The notes: generated by a model from the letters alone, not told the origin. A stretch of 5,848 nt of DNA from Actinomycetota bacterium (GCA_018897225.1 JAHILC010000235.1:1-5848), one strand, 5' to 3'; numbered from the stretch's first letter, positions 1 to 5,848 are shown. Program-made: numbers and translations.

Positions 1-1
1 A

Positions 2-1246
2 AGGCAGGTAGGCAAAACGTATCTGATTCGGGAGCTTGGAAAAACATTTTCTCACTTTCTTGAAATTAACTTTGAGATGGACCAAACTGCTGCAAATTTT
101 TTTATTGGTTCACTTGATCCGGTTCAAATTGTTGAAAAGCTTTCTCTGTATTATGGCGCACCGATAGTTGCAGACAAAACGCTTCTTTTTTTTGATGAAA
201 TACAGGCTTGTCCGCAAGCTCTCCGGTCTCTAAGATTTTTCTATGAAAAAATGCCGAAACTCCATGTTGCTTCAGCTGGTTCTCTTCTTGAGTTTGCTCT
301 TGCACGGATACCATCTTTTGGCGTAGGGCGAATAGAATCACTTTTTCTTTATCCTATGACTTTTTTTGAATTCCTTGAAGCGCTCGGAGAAGGTCAACTG
401 ATTGATTATATAAAATCATCTTCCTTTAAAAAGCCTGTTGATGATACTATTCATATAAAAATACTTGAATTATTCCGTAAATACCAAATCATAGGCGGGC
501 TTCCTGCTTCTGTAAAATACTATGCGAAGCATCGAAATATGCTGGGCAGCCAGAAAATTCTTGATGACTTAATGACCACACTGACAGATGATTTTGCAAA
601 GTATAAAAGACATATTTCAATGGATAAAATGTCAGAAGTTTTCCGCTCTATTGCTCTTCAAAACGGCAGCAAGTTTGTTTACACCAGAATATCGTCTGAA
701 CGCTCAGCAAACTATAAAACAGCCCTTGACTTGCTTGTAAGTGCCGGATTGGCTTATAAAATATTTCATACATCTGCCAGAGGAATTCCACTTGGTGCAA
801 CAATCAATGAGAGCAAATTCAAAGTGGCAATGTTTGATACGGGCATGCTTCAAAGAGTATCCGGGCTTGATCTTGGACAGTTTATTACAGAAAGTGATTT
901 TGTAAATCGGGGTGGACTTTCAGAATTATCAGTCTCTCTTGCTCTTGCAGCTTCAGGTCTGCCGCATCGCCGACCTGAATTATACTACTGGCACAGAGAG
1001 CAGCGGGGAAGTTCCGCTGAAGTTGATTTTGTTATTGCAATAGATGGCCGAATTATCCCAATAGAAGTTAAATCTGGCACAAAAGGGGCAATGCAGAGCT
1101 TGTTCAAATTTCTTGAAGAAAGGAACTGCCTGCTTGGAATAAGAATATCTGCCGAAAACTTCATAAAATATGGATCAATTGCTGTAATCCCTATATATGC
1201 AGCTGAAAATCTTGTAAATATTATTAAAAACAGCCTTTTGTATTAA
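2..1246 (+). CDS. DUF4143-type AAA+ ATPase, 5' end cut by window edge
   Basis: Partial gene: the frame is open from position 2 and its first residues, RQVGKTYLIREL, are the second half of a Walker A loop, so the ATG at 77 is internal and the true start lies upstream of the window, probably a few dozen codons away by comparison with the family. Walker B is LLFFDEIQ (nt 182-205), followed by the family block SAGSLLEFAL and, near nt 310-370, the GRIESLFLYPMTFFEFLEAL segment typical of these proteins. The middle part fits a winged-helix region. The C-terminal DUF4143 region carries a PD-(D/E)XK-like signature: AEVDFVI (nt 1016-1036) and PIEVKSG (nt 1058-1078). The family is widespread in bacteria and archaea, usually annotated only as ATP-binding protein; its cellular role is not established and I do not assign one. 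It is convergent with the next gene. The stop is TAA, followed in frame by a second TAA. Family assignment is secure, function is not. Confidence 0.9.
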   Translation, partial: RQVGKTYLIRELGKTFSHFLEINFEMDQTAANFFIGSLDPVQIVEKLSLYYGAPIVADKTLLFFDEIQACPQALRSLRFFYEKMPKLHVASAGSLLEFALARIPSFGVGRIESLFLYPMTFFEFLEALGEGQLIDYIKSSSFKKPVDDTIHIKILELFRKYQIIGGLPASVKYYAKHRNMLGSQKILDDLMTTLTDDFAKYKRHISMDKMSEVFRSIALQNGSKFVYTRISSERSANYKTALDLLVSAGLAYKIFHTSARGIPLGATINESKFKVAMFDTGMLQRVSGLDLGQFITESDFVNRGGLSELSVSLALAASGLPHRRPELYYWHREQRGSSAEVDFVIAIDGRIIPIEVKSGTKGAMQSLFKFLEERNCLLGIRISAENFIKYGSIAVIPIYAAENLVNIIKNSLLY

Positions 1247-1351
1247 TAAATATAGAAATTGTTGAAGAATAAGAAAAGATTTAAATGGGATAGATAATTT
1301 ATCAAAGTTGGCAGAGTTATAGCATTTAAAAATTTGAAGCTGATTTTATTA
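1247..1351. other. Convergent intergenic spacer, no clear terminator
   Basis: This AT-rich spacer separates the 3' ends of two convergent ATPase genes. I searched it for a GC-containing stem followed by a T run on either strand and found none; the best symmetry is GATAA-T-TTATC at 1293-1303, too short and AT-rich to call. No RNA gene or small coding frame with a ribosome binding site is apparent. Confidence 0.5.
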
Positions 1352-2665
1352 TTATGTTTGATTTAAAAGCCATTTATATAAAGGGATGAATTTTATTTCA
1401 AATTCTTTATAATATTCCACATTTTCATAATCTTCAGTTATTACCAAACCTTTTTTTAAGTTCAAATCTTCAAGTCCAACAATAAGGCTGTTAATCTCCC
1501 TTTTTTTTGTTTTTAAATCTTCAATATTCCAGCAGACCTGTATTAAACTTTTTACTTCTAAAAATTCTTTTATTACAAAATCCACTTCCTGGTGACGTTC
1601 ATTTTTAAAATAAAATAATTCCATTTCAGGGTCAAGGGATTTTTTTCTGAGAAGCTCCAGGAAAACTAAATTTTCAGCCATTCTTCCTGTATTAAGACTG
1701 AACCTAAACCCAACCTGATTTGAAAGTCCCACATCTATTGCATAAGTTTTTCTTGGACTTTTCTCCTGTTCCTTTAATTTAAATGAAAATCTTTTTACGA
1801 AAAAAATTAAATAAATAGATTCTATGTAGTTAGAGAATTTTTTAATTGTATCTGTTGTTAAAAGAAGTTGTTTTTTCAGTGAATTATAAGTTGAAGGCGT
1901 AGATATATTGCTTAGATAATAAATTGCAAGTTCTTTAATTTTTCCTGTTTTCCTTATTTTATATCTTCTGATTAAATCCTTATTTAATAAATCATCAAAA
2001 TAAGCAAGTAATATTTGCTTCTTGGCGCCGGCCAGTACTACTCCCGGAAAGGATCCGTATTCAAAATACTCAGATAACAATCTATTTATGTCAATTTTTT
2101 TATTTACTAAATCAAGACTATTATTTACTTCAAGATTATTAAAAGATAGAAACTCTTTGAAAGAAAGTGGGAAAACTGTTATATCCACATGTCTGCCTGT
2201 AATAAGTGTAGATAATTCACGGCTTAAAAGCCTGGCGTTAGATCCGGAAATTATAAGGTTTGCTTTCTTTAGTTCGTGCATTGTTCTAACCCATTTTTCC
2301 CATTCTGATACTTCTTGTATTTCATCTAAGAAAATATATATGGAACCTTTGGGATTTAAACTTTCAAGATATGTTTCATATGTTTTTTGAAGAAGATCTG
2401 TATCCAACCTATGAAATCGCGGGTCTTCGAAATTAATAAATAAAATGTTATTTTTACTGATACCTTCGCTAATCAACTTTTTTGCAAACCCTCGCATTAA
2501 ATATGATTTACCACTCCTCCTTGCACCGGTTATTACTATTATCTGATTGGAATCTTTAAGACTTTGTAACTGTTCAATGTATTGTAAACGGGTAAACCCT
2601 GTATCCTGGTCTTTCCTCCAGAAATTCCAGTCCTCTAAAACTTCTAAAATTTCATTCTTATTCAT
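1352..2665 (-). CDS. DUF4143-type AAA+ ATPase, AT-rich, separately promoted
   Basis: Complete 437-residue protein of usual family length. Residues 47-54 (GARRSGKS) are the Walker A loop, 77-82 (INFEDP) the strand that follows, 111-117 (IFLDEIQ) Walker B with D114 and E115, and 138-144 (IISGSNA) the sensor-1 strand. GRHVDITVFPLSFKEFL (158-174) is the family's characteristic post-ATPase block. A winged-helix-like stretch (about 250-290) leads into the C-terminal DUF4143 region with ENLVFLEL (331-338), QEVDFVI (359-365) and LEVKSL (369-374), the spaced acidic and lysine residues of a PD-(D/E)XK-like fold. It shares architecture but little sequence with the gene at 2-1246, so the two are not a recent duplication. 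The start at 2665 is the first ATG after a strong promoter; no Shine-Dalgarno site precedes it. The gene is clearly richer in A and T than the neighbouring dehydrogenase genes, with many AAA, TTA and ATA codons, which suggests a separate origin. The role is unknown; nuclease activity is not shown. Confidence 0.92.
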   Translation of the reverse strand: MNKNEILEVLEDWNFWRKDQDTGFTRLQYIEQLQSLKDSNQIIVITGARRSGKSYLMRGFAKKLISEGISKNNILFINFEDPRFHRLDTDLLQKTYETYLESLNPKGSIYIFLDEIQEVSEWEKWVRTMHELKKANLIISGSNARLLSRELSTLITGRHVDITVFPLSFKEFLSFNNLEVNNSLDLVNKKIDINRLLSEYFEYGSFPGVVLAGAKKQILLAYFDDLLNKDLIRRYKIRKTGKIKELAIYYLSNISTPSTYNSLKKQLLLTTDTIKKFSNYIESIYLIFFVKRFSFKLKEQEKSPRKTYAIDVGLSNQVGFRFSLNTGRMAENLVFLELLRKKSLDPEMELFYFKNERHQEVDFVIKEFLEVKSLIQVCWNIEDLKTKKREINSLIVGLEDLNLKKGLVITEDYENVEYYKEFEIKFIPLYKWLLNQT

Positions 2666-2676
2666 TTAAATTTATT

Positions 2677-2708
2677 TATTCGATAAAATAATAATATTAT
2701 ATCGAATA
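2677..2708. promoter_or_regulatory. 32-bp inverted repeat at the ATPase transcription start
   Basis: The arms TATTCGATA (2677-2685) and TATCGAATA (2700-2708) are perfect 9-bp inverted copies; one mismatched pair further in, four more base pairs follow (2687-2690 with 2695-2698), so 13 of 16 symmetric positions match. It abuts the -10 box and covers the predicted start site, 12 bp before the start codon. This fits a repressor operator, possibly for autoregulation. As RNA it could form a weak AT-rich hairpin in the leader, an alternative reading. A further ATTCG half-site lies at 2719-2723. Confidence 0.5.
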
Positions 2709-2736
2709 TATTAGATAAATTCGCAATATTTGTCAA
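2708..2736 (-). promoter_or_regulatory. Sigma70-type promoter of the 2665-1352 ATPase gene
   Basis: Read on the minus strand, TTGACA (2736-2731) is the exact consensus -35 box, followed by a 17-nt spacer and TAATAT (2713-2708), which differs from TATAAT at two positions. Transcription would begin near 2701, giving a leader of about 36 nt. The spacing and the position directly upstream of the gene make this the best promoter in the window, although AT-rich DNA raises the chance of accidental matches. Confidence 0.7.
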
Positions 2737-2741
2737 TATTG
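2724..2741. promoter_or_regulatory. Inverted and helically phased direct repeat over the -35 box
   Basis: CAATATT (2724-2730) and AATATTG (2735-2741) form 7-bp inverted arms around TGTC. Because the core is itself palindromic, CAATATT also recurs as a direct repeat (2724-2730 and 2734-2740) offset by exactly 10 bp, about one helical turn. The element covers the -35 box at 2731-2736. It could be a second regulator site, but such short AT-rich symmetry may arise by chance. Confidence 0.3.
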
Positions 2742-2764
2742 GGTTTTCTGCATAATAAAAATGT

Positions 2765-3739
2765 TTACCCCAGTACTTCCTTAATACCCTTTTCAATTCT
2801 AGCCTCATCAGGAATTACGGCATTCTCAAGATTATGCTCATACGGTATGGGACAATCAAGACCTGTTACCCTTAAAACCGGAGCATCAAGGAAGTCAAAG
2901 CAATGCTTGGCTATCTCTGACGCAAGATAACAGGTAAACCCTCCCGTATAACATGCTTCTTCAACAAGCAATGCCCTGCCTGTCTTCTTTACTGAACCGG
3001 CTATAAGACCAATATCTAAGGGTTTAATTGTGCGAGGGTCTACGACTTCAACGCTTATGCCCTCACCTGAGAGTTTTTCTGCAACCTTAAGAGATTTTTG
3101 TACCATAAAAGATGTTGCTACAACTGTTATGTCGCTGCCCTCTCTTTTTATATCAGCCTTTCCTAAGGGTATGAGGTAGGGCTCTTCGGGCACATCCGCC
3201 CTTGTAGGATACAGCAGCTTATGCTCAAAAAACATTACGGGATTATCATCCTTTATTGAGCTTGCAAGAAGCCCTTTTACATCATAGGGAGTGGACGGCA
3301 TTACAACTTTAAGCCCCGGAAAATGTAAAAAAAGAGCTTCAATGCTCTGGGAATGCTGGGCAGCAATCCCTATGCCTCCTCCGCCGGGAGTTCTTATTAC
3401 AATGGGAACTTTTGCTTTTCCTCCAAACATGTATCTCATCTTGCCTGCCTGGTTTGCAATCTGCTCCAGTGGCAGCATGGTAAAATCTGAAAACATCATC
3501 TCTACAACAGGCCTCATGCCAAGAAGTGATGCCCCTATTGCAATGCCAACGATACCCTGCTCCGATATTGGAGTATCCATTATTTTATCTTCCCCAAATT
3601 CAGCTATAAGGCCAACACTGACACCGAATGCGCCTCCATAAAGCCCTACATCTTCTCCGATCATAAATACTTTGTCGTCTGCCTGCATTTGCTGCCGCAA
3701 ACACTCCCTTACGGCTTCTGCATAACTTATTTCTCTCAT
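2765..3739 (-). CDS. acoB: 2-oxoacid/acetoin dehydrogenase E1 component, beta subunit
   Basis: This 324-residue protein is the beta subunit of a thiamine-diphosphate-dependent E1 enzyme, which with E1 alpha decarboxylates a 2-oxoacid (or cleaves acetoin) and passes the acyl group to a lipoyl E2 in the cytoplasm. The N-terminal pyrimidine-binding domain shows GED (28-30), DTPISE (55-60, with E60 the expected cofactor-activating glutamate), RYMFGGKAKVPIVIR (102-116) and AAQHSQS (126-132, with H129 the conserved active-site histidine). The C-terminal transketolase-like domain has VDPRTIKPLD (233-242) and VEEACYTGGF (259-268). Length is normal. The start is supported by GAGGT at 3753-3749, 9 nt upstream. 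It lies 48 nt after E1 alpha on the same strand. The sequence resembles AcoB and PdhB about equally: it lacks the longer glycine-rich insertion after GEDV seen in many AcoB proteins, so the physiological substrate is open and the symbol is provisional. No E2 or E3 gene follows. Confidence 0.88.
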   Translation of the reverse strand: MREISYAEAVRECLRQQMQADDKVFMIGEDVGLYGGAFGVSVGLIAEFGEDKIMDTPISEQGIVGIAIGASLLGMRPVVEMMFSDFTMLPLEQIANQAGKMRYMFGGKAKVPIVIRTPGGGGIGIAAQHSQSIEALFLHFPGLKVVMPSTPYDVKGLLASSIKDDNPVMFFEHKLLYPTRADVPEEPYLIPLGKADIKREGSDITVVATSFMVQKSLKVAEKLSGEGISVEVVDPRTIKPLDIGLIAGSVKKTGRALLVEEACYTGGFTCYLASEIAKHCFDFLDAPVLRVTGLDCPIPYEHNLENAVIPDEARIEKGIKEVLG

Positions 3740-3748
3740 AATCTTTTT

Positions 3749-3753
3749 ACCTC
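3749..3753 (-). promoter_or_regulatory. Shine-Dalgarno site of E1 beta
   Basis: GAGGT on the minus strand sits 9 nt before the ATG at 3739 and supports that start. It lies in the 48-nt gap after E1 alpha, which contains no terminator-like hairpin, so the two E1 genes are probably co-transcribed. Confidence 0.7.
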
Positions 3754-3787
3754 AAGCATTCCCTTTTTCCTATTTTACTTTTAATTT

Positions 3788-4753
3788 TTATGCATAAATA
3801 TCTTCGGCAACTTTTGACACGTCAAGAAACGGGCTTTCAAGTGCAAATTTTACCGCTGCATCTATCTCTTCGTTTACTTTCATTGTGATATTGTCTATTT
3901 CAGGTTGCGTTATGTAGCCTGCTTTAATGAGGTATTTCTTAAAACGCTCAATGGGACAGTAATCTGTAAGCCATTTTTTTGCCTCGCCTTCCGGCCTGTA
4001 CCTTTGTGCATCACGAAGCGAGTGGCCCCTGATCCTGTATGTGATAGCCTCAAGAAGAACCGGCCCTTTTCCTGCCCTTACATCAGCGGAAATCTTTGAT
4101 ACTGTCTCATAGACAGTAAGCACGTCATTTCCATCTATGGTAAGTCCCTCAATATTATAGCCTTTTGCCCTGTCTGAGAGTTTATCAAGATTGGTTGCTT
4201 TTTTTATGGGCATTCCCATTCCATACTGATTATTTTCACATAAATAGATTATAGGCAGCCTCCAGATAGATGCCATGTTTGCTGCCTCGTGCCATATGCC
4301 TTCATTTAAGGCTCCATCACCCAAAAAGCATATTACAATCTGGCCGCTGCCAAGCTTTTTTGCTGCCAGGGCTGCCCCTGTTGCAATGCCGGCGCTTCCT
4401 GCCACTATTCCGTTTGCCCCAAGGTTACCAGCAGATATGTCTGCTATGTGCATTGAACCGCCTTTTCCCTTGCAGTAGCCGGTTGAGCGGCCAAATATTT
4501 CTGCCATCATAAGCTTAAGATCAGCGCCTTTAGCTATACAGTGGCCATGTCCTCTGTGTGTACTGGTAATTAAGTCATTTTCTTTTATGGCAGCTATTGA
4601 CCCTGCTGCTGTTGCCTCCTGGCCAATGGCAAGGTGTGCTGTGCCGTAAATATGGCCAAGCTGAAAATTCTTCTCAACTGCAAGCTCAAAGTTTCTTATC
4701 TTTAGCATTGTCTTTAGAAGATTTTCCAGAACGCCTCTGTTTATTTTATCCAT
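3788..4753 (-). CDS. acoA: 2-oxoacid/acetoin dehydrogenase E1 component, alpha subunit
   Basis: The 321-residue alpha subunit pairs with the E1 beta encoded 48 nt downstream and holds most of the thiamine diphosphate and Mg2+ site. Visible motifs are THRGHGH (65-71), GKGGSMH (96-102), the cofactor-binding signature beginning GDGALNEG (145-152) and ending in the asparagine pair N174-N175 (LCENNQYG), and the conserved loop YRIRGHSLRDAQRYRP (239-254) with H244. The GHS-x-x-DA-x-RYR form of this loop and the GKGGSMH motif recall acetoin dehydrogenase alpha subunits (AcoA), but pyruvate dehydrogenase E1 alpha is the realistic alternative. The protein has no N-terminal extension and the usual length. 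GGAAG (4764-4760), 6 nt before the ATG, supports the start. It is separated from the upstream ligase gene by 106 nt holding a hairpin and a possible promoter, so E1 alpha-beta may form its own transcript or be the distal part of a longer operon. Confidence 0.9.
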   Translation of the reverse strand: MDKINRGVLENLLKTMLKIRNFELAVEKNFQLGHIYGTAHLAIGQEATAAGSIAAIKENDLITSTHRGHGHCIAKGADLKLMMAEIFGRSTGYCKGKGGSMHIADISAGNLGANGIVAGSAGIATGAALAAKKLGSGQIVICFLGDGALNEGIWHEAANMASIWRLPIIYLCENNQYGMGMPIKKATNLDKLSDRAKGYNIEGLTIDGNDVLTVYETVSKISADVRAGKGPVLLEAITYRIRGHSLRDAQRYRPEGEAKKWLTDYCPIERFKKYLIKAGYITQPEIDNITMKVNEEIDAAVKFALESPFLDVSKVAEDIYA

Positions 4754-4759
4754 ACATTA

Positions 4760-4764
4760 CTTCC
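4760..4764 (-). promoter_or_regulatory. Shine-Dalgarno site of E1 alpha
   Basis: GGAAG on the minus strand lies 6 nt upstream of the ATG at 4753, a good distance for ribosome binding, and supports the chosen start. Confidence 0.65.
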
Positions 4765-4804
4765 GTTTCATTTTTAGTTTTGACTATAAATTAAAAAATA
4801 ATTT

Positions 4805-4822
4805 AGGTTTTGGCTAAAACCT
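4805..4822 (-). terminator. Hairpin after the ligase alpha gene, possible terminator
   Basis: On the minus strand AGGTTTT, loop AGCC and AAAACCT form a perfect 7-bp stem with a 4-nt loop, 37 nt after the ligase stop codon. It is followed by AAATTATTTTTT, so a run of six T begins five bases beyond the stem. The stem has only three G-C or C-G pairs at its base, so termination would be weak or partial. The hairpin also lies right after a candidate -10 box, and might instead be an operator or leader structure of E1 alpha. On the plus strand it is followed by TTTAAAT, but no plus-strand gene needs it. Confidence 0.45.
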
Positions 4823-4827
4823 TTTAA

Positions 4828-4855
4828 ATCATAAAAATACTTAAAAACACTTCAA
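4828..4855 (-). promoter_or_regulatory. Candidate promoter upstream of E1 alpha
   Basis: On the minus strand TTGAAG (4855-4850), a 16-nt spacer and TATGAT (4833-4828) resemble a sigma70 promoter with four of six and five of six matches. Transcription would start near 4821, at the edge of the hairpin at 4822-4805, with a leader of about 68 nt. Low certainty, because the region is AT-rich. Confidence 0.3.
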
Positions 4856-4859
4856 CAAA

Positions 4860-5729
4860 TTACTGCATATCCTTAATAATATTGATGATGTGTTCTGTGC
4901 TTTCAGCAATTATTACCCCGGATTGGCTTAGCTTTTCTTCTTTGTTTTCGGCGCTTCCCGTGCCGTCCGCAGAAACAATTGCGCCGGCATGGCCCATGTA
5001 TGTTCCGCGGGGTGCGTTTTTTCCTGCAATTAGCGCTATAACAGGCTTTTTGATGTGACTTCTAATATATTCTGCCGCTATCTCCTCATCGCTGCCGCCG
5101 ATTTCACCTATCATTACAATTATTCTTGTCTGGGGATCAGACTCAAACATGGGCAGAAAGTCTATAAAGGTAGAGCCCGGTATCATGTCACCGCCAATTC
5201 CGATTACAGTTGACTGTCCTATTCCCTGGCCTGTAAGAAGAAATACTGTCTCATAACAGTTCGTGGCGCTCCTTGACATAATGCCTACACCGCCCTGTGT
5301 AAATATACTGTCATGCATAAAACCTGCCTTTGATTTGCCCGGAGATATAACCCCAAAGGAATTAGGACCTATCAAAAGGGAGCTTGATTTTTTAGCCAGG
5401 TGATATAGGCCCATCATATCATGTACTGGAACATGCTCTGCAATTGTTATTACCAGTGGAATGCCAGCATCTATTGCCTCGTATGCACCTTCTGCAGTAA
5501 ACTTTGCGGGAACAAAAAGCACTGAAGCATTTGCTCCTGTTGCCTCGCCAGCCTCTCTTACAGTATCAAATACTGGAACTCCAAAGACATCTTGTCCCCC
5601 CTTACCCGGAGTTACACCTGCAACAACTTTGGTACCGTAGGCAATCATGCGCTCGCCGTGAAAGGTTCCTTCCCGGCCAGTTATTCCCTGTATGATAAGT
5701 TTAGTATTTTCATCAATTAATATGCTCAT
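4860..5729 (-). CDS. sucD: Succinyl-CoA synthetase-like NDP-forming CoA ligase, alpha subunit
   Basis: The 289 residues match the length of typical bacterial SucD, the subunit carrying the phospho-histidine in acid + CoA + NTP = acyl-CoA + NDP + Pi. The N-terminal Rossmann-like CoA-binding domain shows [10 protein letters not shown] (15-24) and VTPGKGG (39-45). The ligase domain shows [15 protein letters not shown] (176-190), MIGEIGG (206-212, E209 stabilising the phospho-histidine) and MGHAGAI (245-251, catalytic H247). Several usually invariant active-site loops are changed: the family's EGIP is EHVP (98-101), GPNCPGV is GPNSFGV (121-127), and SRSGTLTYE is SRSATNCYE (152-160). These lie where the acyl substrate is expected to bind, so the substrate may not be succinate; malate-CoA ligase and similar enzymes are relatives. 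The ATG directly follows the TAG of the upstream beta subunit with no base between, and no strong Shine-Dalgarno site is seen, so translational coupling is likely. Family assignment is firm; substrate is uncertain and the symbol denotes the family. Confidence 0.9.
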   Translation of the reverse strand: MSILIDENTKLIIQGITGREGTFHGERMIAYGTKVVAGVTPGKGGQDVFGVPVFDTVREAGEATGANASVLFVPAKFTAEGAYEAIDAGIPLVITIAEHVPVHDMMGLYHLAKKSSSLLIGPNSFGVISPGKSKAGFMHDSIFTQGGVGIMSRSATNCYETVFLLTGQGIGQSTVIGIGGDMIPGSTFIDFLPMFESDPQTRIIVMIGEIGGSDEEIAAEYIRSHIKKPVIALIAGKNAPRGTYMGHAGAIVSADGTGSAENKEEKLSQSGVIIAESTEHIINIIKDMQ

Positions 5730-5848
5730 CTAATCATTTCTTGCGGACTTTAGTTTTTTTACACCATCACTAATGCTATCAGCCGGTATTACGCTGCCAC
5801 CTATGCTTGCAAGTATTTCAAGCGCAGCCGCTTTGTTTGTACCCTCAA
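5730..5848 (-). CDS. sucC: SucC-like NDP-forming CoA ligase beta subunit, C-terminal end only
   Basis: The last 38 codons and TAG stop of a gene entering from the right edge. The first full codons read EGTN, the conserved motif near the C-terminus of succinyl-CoA synthetase beta subunits, then an alanine-rich helix, GGSVIPADSISDGVKKL, and a short tail. This agrees with the ATP-grasp-containing beta subunit that contributes the nucleotide and part of the acyl-CoA site. The stop at 5732-5730 directly abuts the alpha-subunit ATG, the order sucC-sucD common for this enzyme. Most of the gene is outside the window, so nucleotide preference and substrate loops cannot be judged. Confidence 0.82.
   Translation of the reverse strand, partial: EGTNKAAALEILASIGGSVIPADSISDGVKKLKSARND

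Noticed and set aside
77..79. ATG as start of the left ATPase gene
   Set aside because: The frame is open to the window edge and encodes Walker A residues (QVGKT) before this ATG; starting here would remove the nucleotide-binding loop.
102..341. Minus-strand open frame opposite the left ATPase
   Set aside because: It is antisense to the Walker B region of a conserved gene and shows no motif of its own.
1293..1303. GATAA-T-TTATC palindrome in the convergent spacer as a terminator
   Set aside because: The arms are only 5 bp and AT-rich with no following T run; likely chance in such composition.
2022..2390. Plus-strand open frame of about 120 codons
   Set aside because: It lies entirely opposite the well-supported minus-strand ATPase, with no recognisable protein motif and no convincing ribosome binding site.
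1..2665. A toxin-antitoxin or nuclease defence system formed by the two ATPases
   Set aside because: The DUF4143 region has PD-(D/E)XK-like residues, but no partner toxin, antitoxin or other defence gene is visible and the genes are convergent, so the claim would go beyond the evidence.
2696..2701. Exact TATAAT on the minus strand as an alternative -10 box
   Set aside because: The hexamer 17 bp upstream is GCGAAT, a poor -35 box, and the motif lies inside the palindrome; TTGACA-17-TAATAT is much better.
3291..3641. Plus-strand open frame of about 115 codons opposite E1 beta
   Set aside because: It is antisense to highly conserved E1 beta motifs and its proline- and methionine-rich product has no family features.
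1..5848. CRISPR array, tRNA or rRNA gene, insertion sequence ends
   Set aside because: No regularly spaced repeats, cloverleaf-like sequence, transposase motif or long terminal repeats were found on either strand by reading.

Overview
The window shows five protein-coding genes in two blocks: two DUF4143-type AAA+ ATPases on the left, and a carbon/energy metabolism cluster on the minus strand on the right. Two of the genes run off the window edges. Moderately AT-rich DNA, recognisable Shine-Dalgarno sites, a sigma70-type promoter and tight gene packing indicate a bacterium. The combination of DUF4143 ATPases with an AcoAB-like E1 pair and a SucCD-like CoA ligase would suit an anaerobic or facultative lineage, but nothing here fixes the taxon.

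Left block (1-2665). A DUF4143 ATPase on the plus strand (2-1246) has lost its first few dozen codons to the window edge: reading frame and Walker A lysine are already present at position 2. It converges tail to tail, across 105 bp of AT-rich DNA, with a second and only distantly similar DUF4143 ATPase on the minus strand (2665-1352). The second gene is visibly more AT-rich than the rest of the window, lacks a Shine-Dalgarno site, and has its own near-consensus promoter (TTGACA, 17 bp, TAATAT). Two inverted repeats lie on that promoter, one over the -35 box and one over the presumed start site, which looks like an autoregulated accessory gene.

Right block (2765-5848, all minus strand, transcribed right to left): the end of a sucC-like ligase beta subunit, a sucD-like ligase alpha subunit whose start codon directly abuts the sucC stop, then a 106 bp gap with a hairpin and a possible promoter, then the E1 alpha and E1 beta subunits of a thiamine-diphosphate-dependent 2-oxoacid/acetoin dehydrogenase. 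No E2 or E3 gene follows E1 beta; the second ATPase lies there instead.

The most interesting biological point is the pairing of an ADP/GDP-forming acyl-CoA ligase with an E1 pair, together with substitutions in the SucD active-site loops (positions 98-101, 124-125 and 155-158) that otherwise match the succinyl-CoA synthetase family. Catalytic His247 and Glu209 are kept, so the enzyme is probably active, perhaps on an acid other than succinate. The E1 enzyme could make an acyl-CoA that the ligase converts to acid plus ATP, or the ligase could activate an acid for the same pathway. This is inference from neighbourhood and motifs; the window alone does not prove a new system.
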